A stretch of 8,593 bases of DNA from NORP309 sp045107085 (GTDB taxonomy: Bacteria; Pseudomonadota; Gammaproteobacteria; Xanthomonadales; Marinicellaceae), in the NCBI GenBank assembly GCA_045107085.1, contig JBGCFT010000261.1, positions 1-8,593 of the forward strand. The letters are read 5' to 3'. Made by a program: the position numbers and the translations under genes. How positions within the stretch are numbered: position 1 is the stretch's first letter; each line of letters opens with the position of its first letter. Below are positions 1-7,005 of this stretch, piece by piece. Below the pieces are notes generated by a model. The model was not told the origin of the DNA, searched no databases, and saw nothing but the letters and a program-made list of their open reading frames with translations.

Positions 1-3000
1 AATTTATCCTCTTCCTTAACCATAAATGCCAGAGATCAAGACATATGGTTGGGTGAGGTTGTTGGTCCATTTGATATTCGATTAAACAGCGATGGTGAAA
101 CTCGACTAATGGGAAAAATAGGACAAGGACTTGAAAGCTTAAACGGATCAATTTTTAGCCCAACTGGTCTTGTAACGGATTCCACTGGAACGACAGTTTT
201 CGATATACCTGATGGAGGCATAAATAGCGCTAATATTCAAATTAATGGGGATTTAATATTAAACGATGATATTTTACTTGCAGACAACACATCCTTTTTA
301 GGTTCTTATAGAAGTAATAGGCCTATTACTTTTAATGGGACCTTAAATACCCATTCTTCTGTTGGATTCAAATGGCTATTCTTTAATTATTTAAGTAGTT
401 CTGGAGTTCAGTTTAATAAAAATGTAGGCGAGGAAAAAATAATAAAAGGAATAGAAATCATCAATAGTGGTGTCGCAACAATAAATTTGAATTTGTCTAA
501 ATTTATTACTGATAGTACGATATCATTGCCTACAAAAGTAGTATTAAATTCTCCAACAAAAACGGTGCTTATAGAAAACACCACAATATTCAATAAAAAA
601 ATCGGACTTGGTACAACTTATTTAAGAACAGCTTCAGGAGTCAGTCCAAATAAGTTGATAGTTAAATCGGCAGCAGGTCAAGTAAGTATACGCGGGCCTG
701 TAGGAAATAATAATCAACCCTTATTAAGTCTAAGCATGATTTCACCTACAAATGTTGTGCTTGGTGGTTCATCAATTACAACCACGTTAAGTCAAGATTA
801 TACTGGCGATATTAAATTAGCCAAAAATGTTGTTTTAAATTCTCCCAAAATTGCTATCCAAAATAATGTTGATACAGCTGAATTTGATTTAACCATAAAT
901 ACCACAAACAGAAATGGAGCGACTAAAATTGAGGGTGTTATAAGTGGGTCTGGTGATTTAATTAAAAATGGAATTGGATATTTAGATTTTAATTCAATCA
1001 ACACATTAACTGGAAATGTTGTGCTTAATGGTGGACGGTTAAATAATACAGTTAAATCGGATTCAATTTTTCCAAATGCTCACCAACTCTCTATAGCATC
1101 AGGAGCCACAGCAAATGTAGGAAACGTGATTTCAGATTATTATATTCTGGATACCAATCAATCAATTGTTGGAAACGGGCTTTTAGCCGCTAATTTATTC
1201 GCTAATAGTGGCTCTACTGTTTCACCGGGTTTGAACGGTGGATTGGATCCAGGAAAGTTATCACTAGATAAAATCAACATGGCTTCCGGGTCAACATTTT
1301 CTATTGATATAAATGGGACTACTGTTAACTCAGAATATGACCAGTTGGTTTTAACTGAAGGCGGATCATTAGGAGGTGCGACTTTAGATTTAACATTGGG
1401 ATTTAATCCTATGATCGGTGATACATTTAAAATTGTAACATCAGACTCATCACTATCAGACAACTTTGCAGGACTTCCAGAAGGGGCTGAAATTATTTCT
1501 GGAAACTACATATTTAATATCAGTTATGCTAACGGTTCAGGCAGTGATGTAGAGTTAACTGTTGTCGATTTTTTAATCATACATGTTGATGCTAATGCAG
1601 CTCAAGGTGGCGATGGAGCAAGCTGGGATAGGGCCTTTAATAATTTACAAGATGCACTTGCCATAGCTGGCCAAAACTCTGAAATTTGGGTCGCTGATGG
1701 GACCTATTATCCAGATGAGGGTGGTGGCCAAGTTGATAATGATAGAATAGCAGCTTTTACCTTGGTAGATGGCGTATCTGTTTACGGTGGATTCAACGGA
1801 ACAGAAACAGAGTTAAATCAACGCGACCCAGAAACCAACATCACTGTATTATCTGGTGATATAACTCAAGATGATGATAATTCAGATGGCAATAATATTT
1901 TAGAGGACAGGTTAGATGCTAATGGATTAAATAGTTATCACATTGTTAATGGTTCAGACGTTGATACTTCAACAGTTTTTAGTGGATTTATAGTGACAGC
2001 CGGACAAGCTGATGGCGTAATTGGGTCTCAAGAGAGATTTGGCGCTGGTATGTATTGTGGCAATAACTTCACGGGTCCAAGTATAAGCATGAGCACTTTT
2101 ATTGGACATTTCGCTGCCTATGATGGAGCGGCGACTTATGGGTGCTCTCAAGATGTAGTTGATTCTGATTTCATTAATAATTACGCTAGAAATGGTGGAG
2201 CAATATTAATTAGAGGAGGGAATTATGAAAATGTTTTATTTCAGGGCAATACAGTCTATGGCTCAGGTGGCGCTATCTCAAAAAATGCCAGTCCATTAAC
2301 TATTATTAATTCACAATTTATAGCGAATCAGGCATTCGGTAATGGAGGCGCTATAAGCTCTGCTAATGGCGTCACATTAGAAAATGTTTTATTCAGCGGC
2401 AATAAATCAAATAGCTCAGGCGGTGCAATCAATCAAAATGGTTCAAATTCAGACTTAACCAACGTCACCATGACAGGCAACCTTGCTGTTGGTTCAGGCG
2501 GCGCAATTAATATTAATAATGCGACTTTGAACGTACGCAATTCAATTATTTGGAATAATCACGATAACACAACAGATACCACGGCTTCATCCAGTATCAA
2601 TCTGTCTTCAACGACATTCACCCAAACCAATAGCATGGTGCAAAACTTTGGAACAAGTGGTGTTGGTAATTTAGATGTTGATCCGCTATTTATCACCAAC
2701 ACAGATCCAACAACTGCACCTACGGCATTAGGTAATGCCAGATTACAGTATCCATCCATGTCAATTGATACGGGTGACAACAGTTTTGTCACTTCGGGTT
2801 CAATGGATTTAGACAATACAGATAGAATATTTAATGGCATTGTTGATATGGGCGCTTATGAATCCAGCAGTAACAATACAGTATCCGTTAGCGTTACTGG
2901 ATTGGGTGCAGGCTCATTGGTTTTACAAAATAAGGGAGACGATAACCTTACTTTTACCACCAATGGTACTCAAGTCTTTATGACACCTGTTACTTTGACT

Positions 3001-6000
3001 GATAATTATCTCGTCACAGTATATTCTCAACCGACATCTCCTAGTCAAGAATGTGTCGTCGCAAATCCTACCGGAACCATAAATGGCTTGGATGTAACAG
3101 TTAGCGTTAACTGTACAACCAATCAATATAAAGTCGGAATCAATGTTTCGGGTTTGGTTGATGGCGTAACATTGTCTCTTTTGAATAACGCAGAGTCACT
3201 AGATGTCACAAGCAATGGATCAATTAACTTTGCTACAGCTATCACTGATGGCGAAGGTTATGATGTGTCTGTTGTGACTAATCCAACCAGCCCAAATCAA
3301 GAATGCTTAATGACTTCAAACAATGCATCAGGTAGTCTAAACGGTATGGATGTGGTCATTGATATTGAGTGTACAACCCTTCAATATAATGTTGGCGTTG
3401 ATGTGTCAGGCTTAGCAGATGGCGTAATTTTAAGCTTATTGAATAATGGTGATGCATTAGATGTGACTTCTGATGGTCAATTCAATTTCTCTAGTTCTTT
3501 AGATGATGTCTCAGCTTATGCAGTCTCTATTACTTCACAACCAACAAGCCCAAATCAAGAGTGTTTAATCACTTCAGTAAATCAATCAGGTAATCTAGCA
3601 GGCAGCGATGTTGTTGTTGAAATTGAATGCACAACCCTTCAATACAATATTGGAGTTGATGTCTCAGGCTTAGCGGATGGTGTGACTTTTAGTTTGTTGA
3701 ATAATAGTGAAGCTCTCGATGTGATTTCTAATGGCCAGTTTAACTTCAGCACCGCTTTAGATGATGTCTCAACTTATGCGGTTTCAATTACTTCACAACC
3801 AACGAGCCCAAATCAAGAATGTTTAATCACTTCAAATAATGCAATCGGTGATTTAAATGGTATGGATGTGGTTGTTGGAATTGAATGCACAACCCTTCAA
3901 TACAATGTTGGCGTTGATGTTTCTGGATTAGCTGATGGTGTGACTTTGAGTTTTTTAAACAATGCCGAAGCACTCGGTGTGATTTCTAATGGCCAGTTTA
4001 ACTTTGCCACACCTTTGGATGATGTCTCAACTTATGCGGTTTCAATTACTTCACAACCAACGAGCCCAAATCAAGAATGTTTAATTACTTCAGCAAACCA
4101 ATCAGGTAATCTAGCAGGCAGCAATGTTGTTGTTGAAATTGAATGTACCACGCTTCAATATAATGTTGGAGTTGATGTGTCAGGCTTAGCCGATGGAGTG
4201 ACTCTAAGCTTATTGAATAATAATGAAGCATTAGATGTGACTTCTAATGGTCAGTTCAATTTCTCTAGTTCTTTAGATGATCTCTCAACTTATGCTGTCT
4301 CTATTACTTCACAACCAACTAGCCCAAATCAAGAGTGTTTAATTATTTCAGATAATGCTAATGGGAGTATTAATGGGCTAGATATCGTTGTTGATATTGA
4401 ATGTACTACTTTAAAATACACTGTTGGTATAAATGTTTCAGGCTTAGCTGATGATGTGACTTTAATAGTGATGAATAATTCTGAATCGCTTAATATCACA
4501 AGTAATGGTCGAACTAACTTTGTTACGGCGATAACTGATGGTGATGCTTATGATGTATCTGTTCTCACTAATCCAACTAATCCTAATCAAGAATGTTTAA
4601 TTATATCTAATAATGCCATGGGTAATTTAAATGGTATGGATTTAATCGTTGATATTGAATGCACTACCTTAAAATATAATGTTGGAGTAGAAGTATCAGG
4701 TTTGGCTGAAGATGTGACTTTAAGCTTATTGAATAATAGTGAAGCATTGGATGTGACTTCTGATGGTCAATTCAATTTCTCAACGGCATTAGATGATGAT
4801 ACAACTTATGCCGTATCGATTACTTCGCAACCAACCAGTCCGAATCAAGAATGTTTAATCACTTCAACAAATGCAGCAGGTGATTTATCAGGCAGTGATG
4901 TCATTGTCACTATTGAATGTTCAATCCTTCAATACAATGTTGGAGTTGATGTGTCAGGTTTAGCAGATGGTGTCACATTAACATTGATGAACAATTCTGA
5001 ATCACTTGATGTGACAGCAGATGGATTAACAAACTTTGCTTCAGCGTTAAATGACAGCAGTGATTATTCAGTTTCGATTGAGACCAATCCAAAAATCCCA
5101 AATCAAGAATGTTTAATGACATCAGGTAATGCGACTGGAATGTTAAACGGTTCGGATGTGATTGTTAAAATAGAATGCACAACGCTTCAATACAACATAA
5201 GAGTTGATGTATCTGGACTAGCAGATGGTGTATCATTAAAATTACAAAACAACCAAGAAATCTTAGATGTTACAAGTAATGGTATTATGAATTTTGACAC
5301 AGCATTAGATGATGCCAGTGCTTATGCGGTTTCAATTACATCTCAACCAACAAGTCCCAATCAAGAATGTTTAATCACCTCGGCAAATGCCAGTGGTAAC
5401 CTTGCTGGAAGTGATGAAATAATTACGATTGAATGCACAATAGTTCAATACACTATCGGAGTTAATGTTTCAGGATTAACTGAAGATAATACTGTTGAAT
5501 TAGATAACAATGGTGAAAGTTTAATCGTTATTGCAGATGGTCAATTTAACTTCCCAACGGCTTTAGATGATGTTGCAAATTATAATGTGATTGTGACTTC
5601 ACAACCAACAATGCCAAACCAAATGTGTACAGTTGAATCAGGAATAGGCACATTACAAGGTCATGATGTTATTTTATCTGTCACGTGTTCAACTGATCAA
5701 TATTTTATTGGTGGAATCGCTTCAGGTTTAGCCAATGGAAATACTGTCAGTTTATCATTGGGTTCAGAAGATTTAAATGTGAGCAACAATGATGCATTTA
5801 TCTTCTTTAACCCATTAGCTGATGAATCCAATTATAGTGTTTTAATAAGCAACCAACCCACGGTTCCCAATCAAACTTGTGATTTAGTTAATCCATCAGG
5901 AATAATAGCTGGTGATGATGTTGACGATATTCAAGTCAATTGCACAACAAATCAATATACCATTGGCGGATTTGTCACTGGATTGCATTCTGGGAATAAT

Positions 6001-6249
6001 TTAGTGATCCAGAATAATGATGGTGACGATCTAATAATTTCATATGATGGTGATTTCGACTTTGCTTCTGCTATTGAAGACTTAGAATCCTATGATGTTA
6101 GTATTCTTAATCAACCAACTAATCCAATTCAGGCTTGTGAATTAAGCAGCAACACAGGAAATGTAGCTGGTGAAGACGTTATTATCGTTATAATCACTTG
6201 TGAATTTGGTGATGATTTAATCTTTAAAGGTGGCTTTGACTCATTTTAA
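1..6249 (+). CDS. Giant modular secreted beta-helix / Ig-like repeat protein (5' partial)
   Basis: This is the C-terminal 2082 residues of a very large exported protein. The frame is open from base 1, so the true start and signal peptide lie upstream; no ATG occurs before a TTG at 49, and that TTG has no convincing ribosome binding site or signal peptide after it. Visible residues 1-522 are Asn/Gly/Thr-rich beta-solenoid with an autotransporter-associated strand motif. Residues 526-955 are a pectin-lyase-like beta-helix, residues 959-2069 are thirteen Ig-like repeats, and residues 2070-2082 are a short tail. All 28 cysteines can be paired: two in the helix (686, 715) and two in each repeat. 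No C-terminal beta-barrel, LPXTG, PEP-CTERM-like helix or other membrane anchor is visible. A cell-surface or extracellular structural or adhesive role is likely from the architecture, but no ligand or enzymatic function can be assigned. The gene converges on modA. Confidence 0.9.
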   Translation, partial: NLSSSLTINARDQDIWLGEVVGPFDIRLNSDGETRLMGKIGQGLESLNGSIFSPTGLVTDSTGTTVFDIPDGGINSANIQINGDLILNDDILLADNTSFLGSYRSNRPITFNGTLNTHSSVGFKWLFFNYLSSSGVQFNKNVGEEKIIKGIEIINSGVATINLNLSKFITDSTISLPTKVVLNSPTKTVLIENTTIFNKKIGLGTTYLRTASGVSPNKLIVKSAAGQVSIRGPVGNNNQPLLSLSMISPTNVVLGGSSITTTLSQDYTGDIKLAKNVVLNSPKIAIQNNVDTAEFDLTINTTNRNGATKIEGVISGSGDLIKNGIGYLDFNSINTLTGNVVLNGGRLNNTVKSDSIFPNAHQLSIASGATANVGNVISDYYILDTNQSIVGNGLLAANLFANSGSTVSPGLNGGLDPGKLSLDKINMASGSTFSIDINGTTVNSEYDQLVLTEGGSLGGATLDLTLGFNPMIGDTFKIVTSDSSLSDNFAGLPEGAEIISGNYIFNISYANGSGSDVELTVVDFLIIHVDANAAQGGDGASWDRAFNNLQDALAIAGQNSEIWVADGTYYPDEGGGQVDNDRIAAFTLVDGVSVYGGFNGTETELNQRDPETNITVLSGDITQDDDNSDGNNILEDRLDANGLNSYHIVNGSDVDTSTVFSGFIVTAGQADGVIGSQERFGAGMYCGNNFTGPSISMSTFIGHFAAYDGAATYGCSQDVVDSDFINNYARNGGAILIRGGNYENVLFQGNTVYGSGGAISKNASPLTIINSQFIANQAFGNGGAISSANGVTLENVLFSGNKSNSSGGAINQNGSNSDLTNVTMTGNLAVGSGGAININNATLNVRNSIIWNNHDNTTDTTASSSINLSSTTFTQTNSMVQNFGTSGVGNLDVDPLFITNTDPTTAPTALGNARLQYPSMSIDTGDNSFVTSGSMDLDNTDRIFNGIVDMGAYESSSNNTVSVSVTGLGAGSLVLQNKGDDNLTFTTNGTQVFMTPVTLTDNYLVTVYSQPTSPSQECVVANPTGTINGLDVTVSVNCTTNQYKVGINVSGLVDGVTLSLLNNAESLDVTSNGSINFATAITDGEGYDVSVVTNPTSPNQECLMTSNNASGSLNGMDVVIDIECTTLQYNVGVDVSGLADGVILSLLNNGDALDVTSDGQFNFSSSLDDVSAYAVSITSQPTSPNQECLITSVNQSGNLAGSDVVVEIECTTLQYNIGVDVSGLADGVTFSLLNNSEALDVISNGQFNFSTALDDVSTYAVSITSQPTSPNQECLITSNNAIGDLNGMDVVVGIECTTLQYNVGVDVSGLADGVTLSFLNNAEALGVISNGQFNFATPLDDVSTYAVSITSQPTSPNQECLITSANQSGNLAGSNVVVEIECTTLQYNVGVDVSGLADGVTLSLLNNNEALDVTSNGQFNFSSSLDDLSTYAVSITSQPTSPNQECLIISDNANGSINGLDIVVDIECTTLKYTVGINVSGLADDVTLIVMNNSESLNITSNGRTNFVTAITDGDAYDVSVLTNPTNPNQECLIISNNAMGNLNGMDLIVDIECTTLKYNVGVEVSGLAEDVTLSLLNNSEALDVTSDGQFNFSTALDDDTTYAVSITSQPTSPNQECLITSTNAAGDLSGSDVIVTIECSILQYNVGVDVSGLADGVTLTLMNNSESLDVTADGLTNFASALNDSSDYSVSIETNPKIPNQECLMTSGNATGMLNGSDVIVKIECTTLQYNIRVDVSGLADGVSLKLQNNQEILDVTSNGIMNFDTALDDASAYAVSITSQPTSPNQECLITSANASGNLAGSDEIITIECTIVQYTIGVNVSGLTEDNTVELDNNGESLIVIADGQFNFPTALDDVANYNVIVTSQPTMPNQMCTVESGIGTLQGHDVILSVTCSTDQYFIGGIASGLANGNTVSLSLGSEDLNVSNNDAFIFFNPLADESNYSVLISNQPTVPNQTCDLVNPSGIIAGDDVDDIQVNCTTNQYTIGGFVTGLHSGNNLVIQNNDGDDLIISYDGDFDFASAIEDLESYDVSILNQPTNPIQACELSSNTGNVAGEDVIIVIITCEFGDDLIFKGGFDSF
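931..1566 (+). other. Autotransporter-associated beta-strand (PATR-type) passenger segment
   Basis: This is a protein segment inside the giant CDS. The motif at 946-1041 reads G-S-G-D-L-I-K-N-G-x-G, then a conserved Asn, T-G-N-V-V-L-N-G-G-R-L. That matches the G-x-G-x-L-x-K-x-G-x-G-x-L ... N-x-x-x-G ... G-x-L pattern of the autotransporter-associated beta-strand repeat (TIGR02601-like). It is followed by the usual companion sequence: G-S-T-V-S-P-G (1210-1230), a Y-D-Q-L strand, G-G-A-T-L-D-L, G-D-T-F-K-I-V and A-G-L-P-E-G-A (1468-1488). In autotransporters this type of sequence forms the last part of the beta-helical passenger before the barrel. Here it leads instead into a second beta-helix, so it is a passenger-type stalk without a translocator. 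The assignment is by recalled motif only. Confidence 0.75.
1576..2865 (+). other. Right-handed beta-helix, choice-of-anchor Q type domain
   Basis: This protein segment opens with H-V-D-A-N-A-A-Q-G-G-D-G-A-S-W, then L-Q-D-A-L, E-I-W-V-A-D-G-T-Y-Y-P and V-Y-G-G-F-N-G-T-E-T, and L-S-G-D-I. This is the standard entry of pectin-lyase-like right-handed beta-helix exoproteins. It closes with N-S-I-I-W-N-N, V-D-P-L-F, I-D-T-G-D and V-D-M-G-A-Y-E (2845-2862), the ending typical of 'choice-of-anchor Q' domains. Members of that group are surface proteins attached by various C-terminal signals. The Asp/Glu pattern of polysaccharide lyase active sites is not evident, so a structural or adhesive role is more likely than catalysis. 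Cysteines at codons 2056 and 2143 could form one disulfide. The domain name is from memory and was not searched. Confidence 0.75.
2170..2560 (+). repeat. Pmp-like GGAI / FxxN beta-helix coil repeats
   Basis: Five G-G-A-I motifs start at 2194, 2266, 2344, 2419 and 2497, spaced 24, 26, 25 and 26 codons apart. They alternate with F-x-x-N motifs (F-I-N-N, F-Q-G-N, F-I-A-N, F-S-G-N), and the last coil has M-T-G-N instead. The pairing of GGA(I/L/V) with FxxN is the signature of the chlamydial polymorphic membrane protein repeat (PF02415-like), also found in many free-living beta-helix exoproteins. The spacing fits one helical turn or coil per repeat. Two coils also share a nearly identical E-N-V-L-F-x-G-N strand (2227 and 2380), which suggests a local duplication. 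This is a protein-level repeat inside the giant CDS. Confidence 0.8.
2875..6207 (+). repeat. Thirteen tandem Ig-like, two-cysteine repeats (about 258 bp each)
   Basis: Units start at 2875, 3121, 3379, 3637, 3895, 4153, 4411, 4669, 4927, 5185, 5443, 5695 and 5950. The nine units from 3121 to 5442 are each exactly 258 bp (86 residues). The first is 246 bp, and the last three are 252, 255 and 258 bp. The consensus has Y-x-V-G-V-x-V-S-G-L, L-x-N-N-x-E-x-L-x-V, G-x-x-N-F, Y-x-V-S-I, Q-P-T-x-P-N-Q-E-C and I-E-C-T-T. The two cysteines are separated by 21 residues in the nine regular units and 19-20 in the others. The alternating hydrophobic pattern suggests a beta-sandwich with one internal disulfide. 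Similar 'V-S-G-L ... N-N-G ... Q-P-x-x-Q-x-C' repeats occur in many bacterial exoproteins, probably as a stalk. Central units are the most alike and edge units are diverged, consistent with expansion from the middle. Confidence 0.93.
6208..6246 (+). other. C-terminal tail of the D-x-IF-x-x-GF-(E/D) type
   Basis: After the last repeat the protein ends with G-D-D-L-I-F-K-G-G-F-D-S-F. The tail is short, acidic and aromatic, with no hydrophobic helix and no basic cluster, so it is not a PEP-CTERM, GlyGly-CTERM or LPXTG signal. I recall very similar endings (I-F-x-x-G-F-E) on many otherwise unrelated large secreted proteins of low-characterised gammaproteobacteria. That suggests a shared export or surface-attachment signal rather than part of the repeat fold. 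The recognition is from memory and the sorting role is an inference. Confidence 0.55.
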
Positions 6250-6276
6250 TCAGCAAAAATATAAACACTTTCAAAA

Positions 6277-7005
6277 TTATTTTGATAATGAAATATATCC
6301 TGAGTCTTGGATGAATTGTTGGACTTCTTTTGATAATAGAAAATCGTGAAAATCTTTGGCTTTGTTATTAAGCAATATCATTGACTGACTGAGTTTGTTG
6401 TCTTGGAATATTTGAATACAACCTTTGCTTTCTTTTTTGAGCATTGGTAGTGCTACAAATCCAGCTTGGGCCAAATTTTCTTGTGTATATAAGTAAGTTT
6501 GAGCGACGCTGGAAGTTCTGATGATTTTTTGTATTTCGATGTTGTTATTTTTCAGTATCTCAAAAGCCACTTTCCCATAAGGTGCAGTTTTAGGGTTAGC
6601 AATTGCCAGTGTCTTTACATCTTTTAATTGTGCTAAACAATGATTGTTGTCTTTAGCTTTGGGAATCCATAGTGCCAATTGTCCAATGGCATAAATATTA
6701 ACTGATTGAGTAGAACCTAGTCTTTGTTGAATGATACTGGGTTTTTCATTATCAGCAGAAAGAAATAAATCAAAGGGGGCGTTATTGATTATTTGCGAGG
6801 ATAAAACTCCTGAAGAGGCTGCAATGACATTGATATGCAGTGAGTCTATTATATGTTCTTTGTATAACGGTATGATTTGTTTGAGTGTCGTTTCAAAATT
6901 GCTAGCTACAGCAATATTGATAGTGGCTTTCTGTTGAGAACATGACAATAATAAAAAGCCACACAGTGAACAAATGATGAACCGTTTTATTATATATTTA
7001 TCCAT
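6277..7005 (-). CDS. modA: Molybdate-type ABC transporter substrate-binding lipoprotein (ModA)
   Basis: The 242-residue product matches periplasmic ModA proteins, which bind molybdate or tungstate and deliver it to the ModB permease and ModC ATPase. Family motifs in order: A-V-A-S-N-F (32-37), A-A-S-S-G (62-66), N-N-A-P-F-D-L-F-L-S-A-D (74-85), Y-A-I-G-Q-L-A-L-W (105-113), A-I-A-N-P-K-T-A-P-Y-G (134-144) and G-F-V-A-L (182-186). The N terminus (K3, K7, R8, then a hydrophobic stretch) ends in L-L-S-C at 19-22, a lipobox-like site, so the mature protein is probably lipid-anchored at C22. The serines of the ASNF and SSG motifs are the expected oxyanion contacts. The usual G-E-N before the last domain hinge is replaced by T-S-S. 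The ATG lies inside the end of cysQ (16 bp overlap), with only a weak GGTGA-like site upstream, so coupling is likely. No modB or modC is in the window. Specificity for another oxyanion cannot be excluded. Confidence 0.88.
   Translation of the reverse strand: MDKYIIKRFIICSLCGFLLLSCSQQKATINIAVASNFETTLKQIIPLYKEHIIDSLHINVIAASSGVLSSQIINNAPFDLFLSADNEKPSIIQQRLGSTQSVNIYAIGQLALWIPKAKDNNHCLAQLKDVKTLAIANPKTAPYGKVAFEILKNNNIEIQKIIRTSSVAQTYLYTQENLAQAGFVALPMLKKESKGCIQIFQDNKLSQSMILLNNKAKDFHDFLLSKEVQQFIQDSGYISLSK
6990..7005 (-). promoter_or_regulatory. 16-bp cysQ/modA overlap, likely translational coupling
   Basis: The modA ATG (7005-7003) lies within the last codons of cysQ, whose TAA is at 6992-6990. The two are in different frames. 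Upstream of the modA ATG there is only a weak GGTGA-like sequence, so ribosomes ending cysQ probably feed modA initiation. This makes a joint transcript nearly certain. No promoter of its own is visible for modA. Confidence 0.6.

Noticed and set aside
49..51. TTG as the start codon of the giant gene
   Set aside because: The same frame is open back to base 1 with sensible exoprotein sequence. There is no good ribosome binding site and no signal peptide after the TTG. The true start is outside the window.
1158..1463. Minus-strand open frame of 101 codons inside the giant gene
   Set aside because: It is antisense to the autotransporter-type segment, has no recognisable domain or ribosome binding site, and its length is explained by the codon bias of the sense strand. 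The same applies to antisense frames at 2559-2840, 2923-3126 and 1969-2151.
2227..2250. E-N-V-L-F-Q-G-N resembling a picornaviral 3C or TEV-type protease site
   Set aside because: It is one strand of the Pmp-like coil; the parallel coil at 2380 has Ser instead of Gln. The likeness is chance.
2875..6207. CRISPR-like or satellite repeat array
   Set aside because: The period is 258 bp, the repeats are imperfect, and they stay in one open frame with conserved protein features. This is a protein domain array.
5443..6249. C-terminal autotransporter beta-barrel
   Set aside because: The last 800 bases are diverged Ig-like repeats with cysteines. There is no amphipathic barrel pattern, and the protein ends in D-S-F without the usual 12-14 strand region.
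6271..6285. Inverted repeat TCAAAA-TTA-TTTTGA at the convergent junction, possible bidirectional terminator
   Set aside because: The stem is only 6 bp and almost all A/T, it overlaps the modA stop codon, and no clear T-tract follows it directly. A real terminator role is not supported by sequence alone.
6731..6937. Plus-strand open frame opposite modA
   Set aside because: It is the complement of a clearly conserved ModA coding region and has no independent support. The plus-strand frame at 7600-7785 opposite cysQ is rejected for the same reason.
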